A stretch of DNA of 64,000 nt from positions 1-64,000 of the IMG/VR virus record IMGVR_UViG_3300025645_000067, one strand, 5' to 3'. Shown piece by piece: positions 26,221 through 34,852 of the stretch. The notes beneath the pieces were generated by a model. The model searched no databases and was not told where the DNA came from. It saw nothing but the letters and a program-made list of their open reading frames with translations. The translations under genes were made by a program, and so were the position numbers. Every line of letters starts with the position of its first letter. Positions within the stretch are counted from its first letter, which is position 1. The stretch comes from a virus.

Positions 26221-27178
26221 AAAATTCGGTGTAGATGGGGATCCTAAGAGATTTATATCTATCATAACTAAGGAGGTATTCGATTATTATTTCCTAGAGT
26301 CAGATTACACTAGAGAGGATTTTAGATTAAAATTAAAAGTTTCTAATCGCACCTTTAATAATAGTTATTGGTATCATTATACAAGAGAAGAGAGGGTAGT
26401 ATTTGCAGGAAGAAAAATATCAAAATCCCAAAAAAGAAGGAATAGTAATGCGGTTAATACAGGAAAACCTAGAAAACTATTAGATAAGGAGAAATTAATT
26501 TACTATTTAATCGAAAATAATAGGTCAGTTGAGTGGGTAGCTAAAAAGTTAGTGTGCGCTCCGCAGACAGTTAGAAAGAATATTGATTATTATAAATTAG
26601 ATGTTATAGACACTAAAAATTTACCTTATTTCTTAGGACGGTCTGAATTATTAGATTTACAAAAACTAGATGAGTTTTTCGGTACGAACTTACTACATGA
26701 ATTTAAACAAACTACTAGAGACGTACAAAGTATAGAGGATTACTGTTTTCTTATAAATGATTCTTTAGAAGATTTGAGAATTATAATGAAGAAGATTAAG
26801 AAGAATAATAGAAGTTACGCTAGAGATAATAATATACCGTTTACCAAATTAATGCAAGCAGGGAGTATATTAAATCATAATGTAGGTAATGCTTTTAAGG
26901 ACTTAGGTTATGATTTAGAATTTGAGTATGAATTAAAGGGTAAATTTTACGATATAAGGTTAATAGGCTATAATATTCTAATTGAGGTAGATTCAAGATA
27001 CTATCACAATACACCAAACCAATTAGCTAATGATAAATACAAAACGACTTTAGCAAAAAATGAAGGATTTTATTTAGTAAGATTATTTTCTGAAAAAGAG
27101 AAATATCCAACAATAGTAAAAAAAGTTAAATTATGTTTAAAGAACTTAGTATCAAACGGATTACTCCAACCCAAATAA
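26201..27178 (+). CDS. Vsr/DUF559-like homing endonuclease embedded in the fractured polymerase locus
   Basis: 325 residues. The C-terminal part is a PD-(D/E)XK/Vsr-like nuclease: FYDIRLIGYNILIEVDSRYY then HN, with likely active residues D251, E262, D264 and H269, and a C-terminal strand with FYLVRLFSE. Residues about 93-130 look like a helix-turn-helix (NNRSVEWVAKKLVCAPQTV), and the N-terminus may hold another. It overlaps the N-intein gene by 20 bases and the C-intein gene by 46, in a different frame from both. It should cut polymerase genes lacking the insertion and so spread the split arrangement. This fits the EDxHD-type endonucleases described with fractured genes. Not an intein-fused enzyme: it has its own start and stop. 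Confidence 0.8.
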   Translation: MKLTTFKKFGVDGDPKRFISIITKEVFDYYFLESDYTREDFRLKLKVSNRTFNNSYWYHYTREERVVFAGRKISKSQKRRNSNAVNTGKPRKLLDKEKLIYYLIENNRSVEWVAKKLVCAPQTVRKNIDYYKLDVIDTKNLPYFLGRSELLDLQKLDEFFGTNLLHEFKQTTRDVQSIEDYCFLINDSLEDLRIIMKKIKKNNRSYARDNNIPFTKLMQAGSILNHNVGNAFKDLGYDLEFEYELKGKFYDIRLIGYNILIEVDSRYYHNTPNQLANDKYKTTLAKNEGFYLVRLFSEKEKYPTIVKKVKLCLKNLVSNGLLQPK

Positions 27179-27246
27179 AACAAGTTTGCGATATAACAGT
27201 TGATGTTGACCATTCTTACGTAGGTAACGGTTTTGTGAATCATAAC
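27133..27246 (+). other. split intein, C-terminal half
   Basis: 38 residues. Block F is VCDITVDVDHSYVGNGF, and block G is VNHN followed by Cys39, so the penultimate His, terminal Asn and +1 Cys nucleophile are all present. Typical length for a natural C-intein. It starts with its own ATG inside the 3' end of the endonuclease gene. Confidence 0.92.
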
Positions 27247-28158
27247 TGTGTGAATCCAAATGTGCAAAATATAACGCAACCCGACCGAATTAAGAACCCT
27301 ATAGCCAAGAGTGCTGCCACTCACGTAAAAAAGATATTTGCAGTACCTAAAGGTTATACATGGGTACAATGTGACTATTCCCAATTAGAATTAAGATTGA
27401 TAGCTTGGTATTCCCAATGTAAATACATGCTAGATGCTTATGATAAGGATATTGATTTACATTCACTCACAGCAGCAGATGTAGCAGGTATAAGTTTAGA
27501 AGAGTTTTTCACATGGGATAAGAAGAAAAGAAAGTTAGCTAGATTCCAAGCCAAGGCGGTAAATTTCGGATGGAATTATGGACAATCTCCCAAAGGTTTC
27601 CAAGAGTATGCTAAAAATAATTATGGTTTGGAGTTTACTTTAGCCTATTGTGAGGAGTTAAGGGAAATTTACTTCGATAAACGACCCGAAATATTAAGTT
27701 ACCACGATTTATATTTAGCTAAGGCTAATCAATTTAAATATGTGCGTACTAGGTTCGGTAGTAAGATACATTTGGAAGATATTGATAGTTGGGAGAAATT
27801 TAAGGTGGGTAGTGCGGAGAGATTGGCTATTAATGCCCCTATACAAGGCTCAGGAGGGCAAATAAATACTTTTGCTGCCTTACAGATACAAAAATATTTA
27901 AATCCTTCCACACGCTTTATATTGAGCGTACACGATAGTAATAACTATTATATCAAAAATGAATATTTGGATGAGGAGATAGGTAAAATAAAATACTTAT
28001 CTGAAAATTTGCCTATAGAGGAATATTTTGGAGTAACTTTTGACTCTACAGATAAAAAGAGGGGGGTAAAATTGAAAGTGGACATCGAAACAACCACTAC
28101 CACGTGGAAGGATTTACAAGAATTACCAAAAGATTATAAGTATCAAAATATTTTTTAA
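27133..28158 (+). CDS. DNA polymerase family A, C-terminal half, preceded by C-intein
   Basis: 341 residues. Residues 1-38 are the C-intein; from Cys39 the polymerase resumes (CVNPNVQNITQPDR). Motif A is CDYSQLELR at 80-88, motif B RKLARFQAKAVNFGWNYG at 133-150 and motif C SVHDS at 265-269, so all catalytic residues of the palm and fingers are present. A TAA six bases upstream in the same frame (27127-27129) shows that this gene has its own start. Joined to the N-half it gives about 942 residues. It needs the N-half because it lacks thumb and exonuclease. Confidence 0.92.
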   Translation: MFKELSIKRITPTQIKQVCDITVDVDHSYVGNGFVNHNCVNPNVQNITQPDRIKNPIAKSAATHVKKIFAVPKGYTWVQCDYSQLELRLIAWYSQCKYMLDAYDKDIDLHSLTAADVAGISLEEFFTWDKKKRKLARFQAKAVNFGWNYGQSPKGFQEYAKNNYGLEFTLAYCEELREIYFDKRPEILSYHDLYLAKANQFKYVRTRFGSKIHLEDIDSWEKFKVGSAERLAINAPIQGSGGQINTFAALQIQKYLNPSTRFILSVHDSNNYYIKNEYLDEEIGKIKYLSENLPIEEYFGVTFDSTDKKRGVKLKVDIETTTTTWKDLQELPKDYKYQNIF

Positions 28159-28193
28159 CTGTATTATTTTTTAACTGTAAAAACTGTATTATT

Positions 28194-29132
28194 ATGGGTT
28201 TAGATTGGAATGCTTTAGAAAAATTAAGTAAAGAAGTAGAAAAAGATGCTAAGGGAGCATCGGGTAGTATTATTGCTGAGTGGGCAATCCTAAAAGCAGG
28301 GGAAGAAGTAGCAATAAAATTGTTACCTCCTACCGATGGTATGAATGGGTCTTTCTTCCAAAAGAAAATGACTTACAAAATTGGAGGGAAGTACTGTACT
28401 AGTAAGGCAAGTTTTGGAGATAGTTGTATTATCGCCGAAACTATTGCAGACTTCGGTAATTTGAATGACCCAGATGTAGACAAATTGATGGACAACTGGA
28501 AAGTATTCTCTAGACGACCGCAAGTCACCTACTTGCTACCTGCTTTGTTATTAAAAGCGGATGGTGACACCTACACCGTTAATGAGCCTATCATTTTAGA
28601 ATTGAAACCAGACACTTTACAGGCTATTTTATTGATTGTTTCCAATCCTAAAATGCGGAGAAAATGTGGAAATGATGATTCTATTATGAGTAGAGAACGT
28701 GGGTATCCAGTAATCTTGACACCGAAAGGGAAAAAGAAATTATTGGTTACTAACGACATCGAACCTTTTGACACTAGTGGAGAAGAATTCGAGAAGTACT
28801 ACGAGAAGCCACCGAATGTATTAAGATTTATTTATGCTCAGATGAAAAGTGATGCTCACTTAGAATCTATTGTAGCTAACTTCTTTGATGAAGAGGATAT
28901 TATTGACGATGACGGAAGTACTAAAAAAGAGTACTTGGATAGATTGGCGGCAATAATCGAAGCGGCTGCACCAGAGGGAGAAGAGGAGGAGAAAGAGGAG
29001 GAGGATACACCACCAGTTAAGAAGAGAAAAACTACTAGGAGAGTTAAGAAAGTTTTGGAGGGTAAAACTCTGCCAGACACTAAGGGTAAAACTAGGAATT
29101 TGATGGATGATGTTGAAAACTTAGACGATTAG
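28194..29132 (+). CDS. single-stranded DNA-binding protein (gp32-like)
   Basis: 312 residues. The layout fits T4 gp32-type proteins: a short basic N-terminus (LDWNALEKLSKEVEKDAKG), a central OB-like core with AGEEVAIKLLPPTDGMNGSF, and an acidic C-terminal tail. The tail includes EGEEEEKEEEDTPP, a basic patch (KKRKTTRRVKK) and the end DDVENLDD. It would coat ssDNA at forks and recombination sites and bind partners by its acidic end. It follows the polymerase C-half by 35 bases. The core motifs are weak, so the call rests on tail, size and position. Confidence 0.7.
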   Translation: MGLDWNALEKLSKEVEKDAKGASGSIIAEWAILKAGEEVAIKLLPPTDGMNGSFFQKKMTYKIGGKYCTSKASFGDSCIIAETIADFGNLNDPDVDKLMDNWKVFSRRPQVTYLLPALLLKADGDTYTVNEPIILELKPDTLQAILLIVSNPKMRRKCGNDDSIMSRERGYPVILTPKGKKKLLVTNDIEPFDTSGEEFEKYYEKPPNVLRFIYAQMKSDAHLESIVANFFDEEDIIDDDGSTKKEYLDRLAAIIEAAAPEGEEEEKEEEDTPPVKKRKTTRRVKKVLEGKTLPDTKGKTRNLMDDVENLDD

Positions 29133-29135
29133 ATT

Positions 29136-29744
29136 ATGGCATCAGGTATGGAGAAAGAAATAATCCTACCTGTTCAATTAAAGCAGGTGTTAAGATTAAC
29201 AACTAATGAAACTTTTGTAGCTTGTAAGGTACTTTTAGAAAAAGGTACGCTAGGCATAACAGGACAAAAGAATTTATTTAAATTGTTAGAACAATCTGAA
29301 ACACTTGCTTTACTTCCTGCTAAAAGTAAAGTACTTAGTAGGTATATCAATAAGATGAAAGATGATGAGGGAAATATACAAGCCATTTTGAAACCTATCA
29401 GATATAAATTATCAGATGCGCAGCGTAGGTTTTATTTTGGAGTTTGTTGTATAACGGTAATGAGTTGGTATAAGAACAATCAAGGAGAGCGTATTACAAA
29501 GGATGAGGTTTATGCTATGGATTTAATAAGTTATGGTACGAAACCTGTTATTAAATCCATACTAGACCCAACCAAAGGAAAGAGGGTGGATATACTAGTA
29601 ATGGAAGGTAAAACCTTATCACAAATGAATACTTTAGAGGGAACGGACTTTTTAGAACACGTTCTCAATAAGTGGGCAAAAGTAGGGTGTTACATTCCAG
29701 AACCTAGAAAACATAATTTCATAACTGAATTTTTAGACGATTAG
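29136..29744 (+). CDS. hypothetical recombination/replication accessory protein
   Basis: 202 residues. The central part (YKLSDAQRRFYFGVCCITVM, then SWYKNN) recalls small phage proteins of recombination modules that carry an 'x-LS-x-QRR-x-Y' pattern, but I cannot name the family with certainty. It is three bases behind the SSB gene, and both end in an acidic LDD tail. It may work with the SSB or the SbcCD pair downstream. Confidence 0.6.
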   Translation: MASGMEKEIILPVQLKQVLRLTTNETFVACKVLLEKGTLGITGQKNLFKLLEQSETLALLPAKSKVLSRYINKMKDDEGNIQAILKPIRYKLSDAQRRFYFGVCCITVMSWYKNNQGERITKDEVYAMDLISYGTKPVIKSILDPTKGKRVDILVMEGKTLSQMNTLEGTDFLEHVLNKWAKVGCYIPEPRKHNFITEFLDD

Positions 29745-29748
29745 AATT

Positions 29749-29940
29749 ATGCAGAAAGTTAGTATAAATGCTCCTAATGAGTATCATCTAAATAAAATAT
29801 ACGCAATACTCCATGCTTTAGATATACCTTATAAATTCGATGGTAAAACTATAATTACTTTCGATAAACCAAAAAGGCTTAGTGAGTCTAATATCAAAGC
29901 TATATTTAGTGGTTATATTTTTAAAATTATCAAGATATGA
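29749..29940 (+). CDS. small hypothetical protein
   Basis: 63 residues, basic, with a beta-alpha pattern (VSINAPNEYHLNKIYAI). Its stop overlaps the SbcD-like start as ATGA, so it is translationally coupled. No function recognised. Confidence 0.6.
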   Translation: MQKVSINAPNEYHLNKIYAILHALDIPYKFDGKTIITFDKPKRLSESNIKAIFSGYIFKIIKI

Positions 29941-30917
29941 AAATAGCAGTATTCACCGACCCACACGTACACAACTACAAGCAATTCAATATTGACGATT
30001 CGAGATTAGATAATAGCATCTCCGCTATTAATGAAGTTTTCTTCTATTGTGAAAAGAATAATATTAAGTCAATCCTTTTTTGTGGTGACTTATTCCACAA
30101 TCAAAAATTATTGCCTACAGTAGCAGTAAACAAGATTACACATTTATTTAAATACTGGGAGCATAGGGGTATTGAGTTTATAGCGATTAGTGGGAATCAT
30201 GATTTTGCTACTAAGAGCCTATATGATAATGGTGAGTATACAGGACAAAGTGCTTTAGTCCATCTATATCACTCTATATCTTATTTTACCTTGCTGGATG
30301 GTAAGGCAGTAGTATTAGAGGGAGCTAACAATATAGTATGTTTTGGAATACCTTATTTAGACTACCCAGAACATTTTACAGATGCGGTAGAACATTTGTC
30401 AGAAAGTACAAATGATACTGATTTCAATATCTTACTAATCCACCAGACACCTAGCGGATTAATTGATTTTGATATTCCTTTTGATTGTGACCCTAATTCT
30501 AAAATATTTGATAAATTTGATTTAATATTATGTGGGCATATTCATATAAAGAGGAAGTTAAACGATAAATTTCATTTAGTTGGTAACTTACTGCCTCAAA
30601 ACTTTGGGGATAACCAAGATGCAGGTTTTATACTTCTTGATATTGAGGATGATTTTGGTAGTTCTGTTGGTTATGAATTTATACCTTTGAATTACCCAAG
30701 ATTTGAAAAGGTATTAGAAGGAGAGCAGCCGACCCACTCTAAAAACTATATAAAAATTATTCCTAAGATTACTAGTAAGTTAGATTTAGGAGATAAGGGA
30801 GATATAGCAGATTTCCAAGTAAATCTAACTAAGCAGGAGCTAGTAAAAAATTATTGGACAGCAGTTGATGGACAAGATAAAGAACTATTAGAAATTGGAC
30901 TTAAATTTATTTCATAA
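29937..30917 (+). CDS. SbcD/Mre11-like nuclease (T4 gp47-like)
   Basis: 326 residues. It has the calcineurin-like phosphoesterase motifs in order: D8-x-H10 (FTDPH), CGDLFH at about 49-54, SGNHDF at 85-90, then LIHQTP near 170 and CGHIH near 200. With the SbcC/Rad50-like ATPase at 31755 it forms a complex that trims DNA ends and opens hairpins for recombination-dependent replication. A ParB-like gene is inserted between the two subunits, which is not usual. Confidence 0.9.
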   Translation: MKIAVFTDPHVHNYKQFNIDDSRLDNSISAINEVFFYCEKNNIKSILFCGDLFHNQKLLPTVAVNKITHLFKYWEHRGIEFIAISGNHDFATKSLYDNGEYTGQSALVHLYHSISYFTLLDGKAVVLEGANNIVCFGIPYLDYPEHFTDAVEHLSESTNDTDFNILLIHQTPSGLIDFDIPFDCDPNSKIFDKFDLILCGHIHIKRKLNDKFHLVGNLLPQNFGDNQDAGFILLDIEDDFGSSVGYEFIPLNYPRFEKVLEGEQPTHSKNYIKIIPKITSKLDLGDKGDIADFQVNLTKQELVKNYWTAVDGQDKELLEIGLKFIS

Positions 30918-30934
30918 CTTTTAAACTGAAAAAT

Positions 30935-31762
30935 ATGTCTACTGAAAAAGGCACAAGAAAAGACAGCTACAAAGTATTACCTGAAAACATCAAGATTAGG
31001 GAAGGATTCAATATTAGAATTGATTATGGGAATATAGAGGAGTTAGCACAATCCATCTTAGAAAATGGTGTAAAAGTACCTCTAATAGCTATGTGGATAG
31101 CTAAAGATAATTATTGGTTATTAAATCAAGGTCATCGGAGATTAAAAGCGGTACAACTATTGCATTCTAGAGGGCATACAGATGTAAGATTACCTGTATT
31201 ACCAGAGCCTAGGAAGTATGAAGATTCCGACCGCTACTTTGATATGATTACTACCAATAGCGGTAAGAATTTAACTATATTGGAAGAGGCTTATGTCTAC
31301 CAAAAATTATCAGAGTTAGGTACGTTGGATGCCGATATTGCTAGAAGGGTGGGTAAGAGCCATACTCACATTGTAAACTGTAGTATTTTATTAACTGCTT
31401 CTGATAGTACCCAGCAAATGGTGATAGATGGTAAGGTAGCAGCTACTACAGTATTAGACATGCTAAAGAACGGAGGTACACCAGAGGAGGTGGAGTATAC
31501 TTTAAAGCATACGTTAGAAACTACAGGTAAAGATAAGGTTACCAAGAAACACATTGAACCGAAAAAGGAAAAGGCTAAACCTACTGTAGATGAAAAATCA
31601 TTAGAGTGGGTATGGAGCAAAGTAGTAGAAGAAGAACAAGCAGGTACTAAGATTGATGAGTGGTCTAAATATTTCCTTAAGCGAATTTGGGAATACCAAG
31701 CAGGGGATATTAACCTAGCTGAATTAATGAATGATTTAGTAGAGGGAGAGATAAATGATTAA
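30935..31762 (+). CDS. ParB-like domain protein
   Basis: 275 residues. The N-terminal 100 residues have the ParB/Srx-like pattern: IRIDYGNIEELAQSILENG, then NQGHRRLKAVQLL (GHRR box). A helix-turn-helix region follows (ARRVGKSHTHIVNCSILL), and the C-terminus is helical. ParB folds bind CTP or act as nucleases or ADP-using enzymes in phages. There is no ParA gene here, so chromosome-type partitioning is unlikely. Its leader carries AAACTGAAAAA. It overlaps the SbcC-like gene by eight bases. Confidence 0.78.
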   Translation: MSTEKGTRKDSYKVLPENIKIREGFNIRIDYGNIEELAQSILENGVKVPLIAMWIAKDNYWLLNQGHRRLKAVQLLHSRGHTDVRLPVLPEPRKYEDSDRYFDMITTNSGKNLTILEEAYVYQKLSELGTLDADIARRVGKSHTHIVNCSILLTASDSTQQMVIDGKVAATTVLDMLKNGGTPEEVEYTLKHTLETTGKDKVTKKHIEPKKEKAKPTVDEKSLEWVWSKVVEEEQAGTKIDEWSKYFLKRIWEYQAGDINLAELMNDLVEGEIND

Positions 31763-33656
31763 ATTTGTAAGTATTACAGTCGAGGGGTTTGGTTCAATAT
31801 GTAACCAGACCCGATTCGATTTTACTAATGGTTTGCATATTATAAAGGGGCACAATGGAGCAGGTAAAACTACTATTTTTAATGCTTTATATTGGTGCTT
31901 GTTTAAGGATACTTTGAAAAATGTAAACCTTAGTAAAATTCCTACTTGGGCAGATAATAGAACAGAAAATTACAGGGGTACTAGAGTAGTTTTAATATTG
32001 AGCATAGATGGAACTACCTACATGATTGCTAGACATTATAAATTTAAGGGTAAGACTAAGGGCATTAAATATGGTAGTGAGGTAGTAGTACTAAAACATA
32101 CGGATGCAGGTTTTACAGATGTAGGAGAAAAATACAAAAAAGACATTCAGATTTATATAAATACATTGTTAGGTTTTGATAAGAGTATTTTCCTAAATTC
32201 TGTTTTGTTTGGTCAAAGGCTAAACCGCTTTACCTCTCTAAAGGATGCAGAGAAGAGAGTATTTTTTGAAGGTATCTTTGAACTAGAGTTTGTAGGACAA
32301 GCCAAAGAGAAAGCGGTATTAGTTCAAAGCGAGCTATTTGAGGAGATTGATTTAATAGATAGGAAATGTGAGAAATTGGAGCACAAGAGAAAAATGATAT
32401 TACAACGTATTGAAGATTCAAAGGAGGCAGAAGATAGATTCCTATTAGATTTGAGTGAGAGGAGAGAAAAGATACAAGCTAAACTTACTTTAAACCAACA
32501 GAAATGGGATACTTGTTCTAAAGAACTGACTGTACTAAATGTACAGCTATCACAGTTACCAGAGCTTCAAGATTATTCTAATTTGACCAAGGCTAGAGCA
32601 AAACAAGATAAGTTATATAGAGAGGTTTCAAAAGAAATAAACCAAGTAACCTCAGATATTAGGAATGGTGAAAATACTATTGATACATCAAATAGGAATA
32701 TAGCCAAACATCAAAAAGTATTAGATTCTGATCATAAATGCGGTGCTTGTGGTCAACCACTCAAAAAGGAGGATATTACAAGTATCAAAAAGGAGGCTAT
32801 AAAGAAAATTAAATTGGAGGAGCAAGCACAAGAGATTGTTAGGAATATGATTGAATCTTGTAAAAAAATATTACCTAACTATATACAAAAGAGGAGTAAT
32901 TTTGAAACCGAAATTAAATCCATTAATACAGATATTAACGAAATAGAAAATCTAAAAAAGAGGCATAGTGATTTAGATTACAAGATTCATAATAAGACTA
33001 GTGATATAGCTAATTTAAAATTGAATGTTGAATTGAATAAAGATGATTTATTCGAGTTAGAAACCAGAAAATTTAAAGGTATTGATATTGCACCCTTAAC
33101 TGTAGAGTTATCCACCATCAAGGATAAGTTAGAAACTTATCAATTAGAGCATAGCCAGCATTGTTCCAAGCATAAGAAAATTGGTTGGTGGATTAAAAAG
33201 GGTTTTGGCTCATCTGGTTTAAAGTCTTTTGTTTTTCAATCCATGTTAGGTAAGTTAAATTCTTACATTTCTAATTATGCAGTAGTGTTGGGATTCAATG
33301 TGACCTTTGGTATCGACTTTTCTAAGGATTCCAAACCATTTACCACGTCAATCACTAAAAACAATATTATCGTTGATTACAATGAGCTCTCAGGCGGTCA
33401 AAAGCAACGAATTGATATAGTTATTGCCTTTGCTATACATGATTTGATTTCTCAAACATCTAATGTTAATATTTTAATCTTAGATGAATGTTTTACTGAT
33501 TTGGATGCAGAGGGTATAGAACTTATTTTTGAACTGGTAGCTATGAAAAATAAGCAGTCAGTTTATGTTATCACTCATAGAGAGTATTTGGATATTTTGA
33601 ATGCTAATATAATTGAAGTATCTTTGGATGGTAACAATAACACTATAATAAATTAA
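31755..33656 (+). CDS. SbcC/Rad50-like ATPase (T4 gp46-like)
   Basis: 633 residues. Walker A GHNGAGKTT is at 32-40, a long coiled coil runs from about 190 to 480, and the zinc hook is C329-x-x-C332 (CGACGQPL). The ABC signature LSGGQKQR is at 545-552 and Walker B LILDECFTDLD follows near 575. It is the ATPase partner of the SbcD-like nuclease. The coiled coil is shorter than in bacterial SbcC (about 1000 residues) but similar to T4 gp46 (560). Confidence 0.92.
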   Translation: MIKFVSITVEGFGSICNQTRFDFTNGLHIIKGHNGAGKTTIFNALYWCLFKDTLKNVNLSKIPTWADNRTENYRGTRVVLILSIDGTTYMIARHYKFKGKTKGIKYGSEVVVLKHTDAGFTDVGEKYKKDIQIYINTLLGFDKSIFLNSVLFGQRLNRFTSLKDAEKRVFFEGIFELEFVGQAKEKAVLVQSELFEEIDLIDRKCEKLEHKRKMILQRIEDSKEAEDRFLLDLSERREKIQAKLTLNQQKWDTCSKELTVLNVQLSQLPELQDYSNLTKARAKQDKLYREVSKEINQVTSDIRNGENTIDTSNRNIAKHQKVLDSDHKCGACGQPLKKEDITSIKKEAIKKIKLEEQAQEIVRNMIESCKKILPNYIQKRSNFETEIKSINTDINEIENLKKRHSDLDYKIHNKTSDIANLKLNVELNKDDLFELETRKFKGIDIAPLTVELSTIKDKLETYQLEHSQHCSKHKKIGWWIKKGFGSSGLKSFVFQSMLGKLNSYISNYAVVLGFNVTFGIDFSKDSKPFTTSITKNNIIVDYNELSGGQKQRIDIVIAFAIHDLISQTSNVNILILDECFTDLDAEGIELIFELVAMKNKQSVYVITHREYLDILNANIIEVSLDGNNNTIIN

Positions 33657-33661
33657 AACTA

Positions 33662-33901
33662 ATGCAGGGTATAAAAAATAATGTAGATAGCTTAGAATTA
33701 AAACTAAAGGAGTTAGGAGAGGAGTTAAAGCAGTTAAATGAGAGGCTAGAAGAGCAAGAAAAGCATTATGAAGATTTAATCTATTATGAATATATTAAAG
33801 TAGATGATTCGGAAGGATTATGGGGAAATCAATTACATGATTTATTAACAGAATTGATAGAAAAAAAAGGGGCTAAGTTTATTTATCAAAAATTAATCTA
33901 A
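33662..33901 (+). CDS. small coiled-coil protein
   Basis: 79 residues; the first half is a heptad-rich coil (NVDSLELKLKELGEELKQLN). It overlaps the next gene by one base. It might associate with the SbcC coil, but this is only from proximity and shape. Confidence 0.6.
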   Translation: MQGIKNNVDSLELKLKELGEELKQLNERLEEQEKHYEDLIYYEYIKVDDSEGLWGNQLHDLLTELIEKKGAKFIYQKLI

Positions 33902-34431
33902 TGCTTGAACATGACATCTTTGGTACTAAACCAAGGAAGAAGTCCATCAATTCTAAAAAGAAGGGGAATAACAATGAAGTACAAGCGGCTAAATGGTGGG
34001 CATCTTGGACAAGTTATGAATTTCAAAGAGTACCACAAAGCGGAGGATTACGCTGGAAGGACACTAGAGGCATTACAGGAGATTTATTTTGTTCTGAGGA
34101 CAATTTCCCCATTTCTATAGAAACAAAGGCTTACAAGAGCTTATCTATCCCTAAAATATCTAAGAGGCTTAGAAATGATTCTAAGATTTACCGCTTTTGG
34201 GAGCAAGCTTTAGCAGATGGTAAAAGGGCAGATAGAGAACCCTGCTTATTTGTTAGAGAAAATGGTATGAAAGCTAATACTTGGTACTTTGTAGTAAAAT
34301 CTAATTTGGGAGTATATATGAGGATGATGAACAAGAAGTTAAATTTTTACATGGGTAATGGGATAATGATTTTTAAATCTGAGGATGTTATTAAGTTAGA
34401 TTGGATAAAAATAAAGAATTTCCTTTTATAA
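33901..34431 (+). CDS. PD-(D/E)XK nuclease, Holliday-junction-resolvase-like
   Basis: 176 residues. The core reads GNNNEVQAAKWWASW, then RVPQSGGLRWKDTRGITGDL and PISIETKAYKSL. This gives the E, D and ExK pattern in the right order, with the SGG segment typical of archaeal-type resolvases and related nucleases. It probably cuts branched DNA before packaging. The C-terminal third has no known motif. Confidence 0.7.
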   Translation: MLEHDIFGTKPRKKSINSKKKGNNNEVQAAKWWASWTSYEFQRVPQSGGLRWKDTRGITGDLFCSEDNFPISIETKAYKSLSIPKISKRLRNDSKIYRFWEQALADGKRADREPCLFVRENGMKANTWYFVVKSNLGVYMRMMNKKLNFYMGNGIMIFKSEDVIKLDWIKIKNFLL

Positions 34432-34455
34432 CTGCAAAATTAATCGTACTTTTAC
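34424..34455 (+). promoter_or_regulatory. early-type promoter at the end of the resolvase gene
   Basis: TTTTATAACTGCAAAATTAATCG then TACTTTTAC at 34447-34455, a diverged copy of the early promoter. It lies at the 3' end of the preceding gene. The next ATG is just four bases behind the box, so the message would be nearly leaderless. Confidence 0.55.
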
Positions 34456-34458
34456 CGT

Positions 34459-34755
34459 ATGAAAAAACTAGTAACAACACAAAAGAAGGGGAAATTAGGA
34501 AAATGGGATAACCCTAATTTACATCAACCGATCAAGCATAGTCAAATATTCAAGATACGTATCTATACCGTATCTCAGTATATAAAAAAGTTTAAGCTAG
34601 GTGTTAGCAACCAAGCTATAGGTTATGCAATGGATAAAGGTTTATTAGATTATGTTAAGATTGGTAGAGATAGATTTGTAGTAATGACTAAACTTACTAA
34701 AACCTATGTGCCTAGTAACTCAGGCAGGAGAGCAGTAATGAGCGTAGCAGTATAA
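34459..34755 (+). CDS. small putative DNA-binding protein
   Basis: 98 residues, very basic. The middle (IYTVSQYIKKFKLGVSNQAI, then GYAMDKGLLDYVKIGRDRFV) resembles an excisionase or MerR-type winged helix with a following wing. It could be a transcription factor. It stands alone between a promoter and a terminator. Confidence 0.55.
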   Translation: MKKLVTTQKKGKLGKWDNPNLHQPIKHSQIFKIRIYTVSQYIKKFKLGVSNQAIGYAMDKGLLDYVKIGRDRFVVMTKLTKTYVPSNSGRRAVMSVAV

Positions 34756-34777
34756 ATTGTTAGTCAGTATATTAACT

Positions 34778-34818
34778 TTAGGAGGGAATAGTAAGTACAC
34801 TATACCTCCTAATTTTTA
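34778..34818 (+). terminator. rho-independent terminator
   Basis: TTAGGAGG at 34778-34785 and CCTCCTAA at 34805-34812, with inner ATAGT/ACTAT pairing, followed by TTTTT. It closes the short operon of the putative DNA-binding protein. Confidence 0.85.
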
Positions 34819-34852
34819 AACCTATAGCTTTATAATTATAAAAATAAAAAAA

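Noticed and set aside
23983-28158. DNA polymerase gene broken by frameshift or pseudogenisation
   Set aside because: Each half has its own start and stop, the breaks coincide exactly with intein N and C halves, and all splicing and polymerase catalytic residues are intact. Two independent errors at just these places are unlikely.
33905-34120. 71-codon frame overlapping the resolvase-like gene start
   Set aside because: Starts four bases after the resolvase start in another frame; the resolvase frame has nuclease motifs and good coupling, this one has none.
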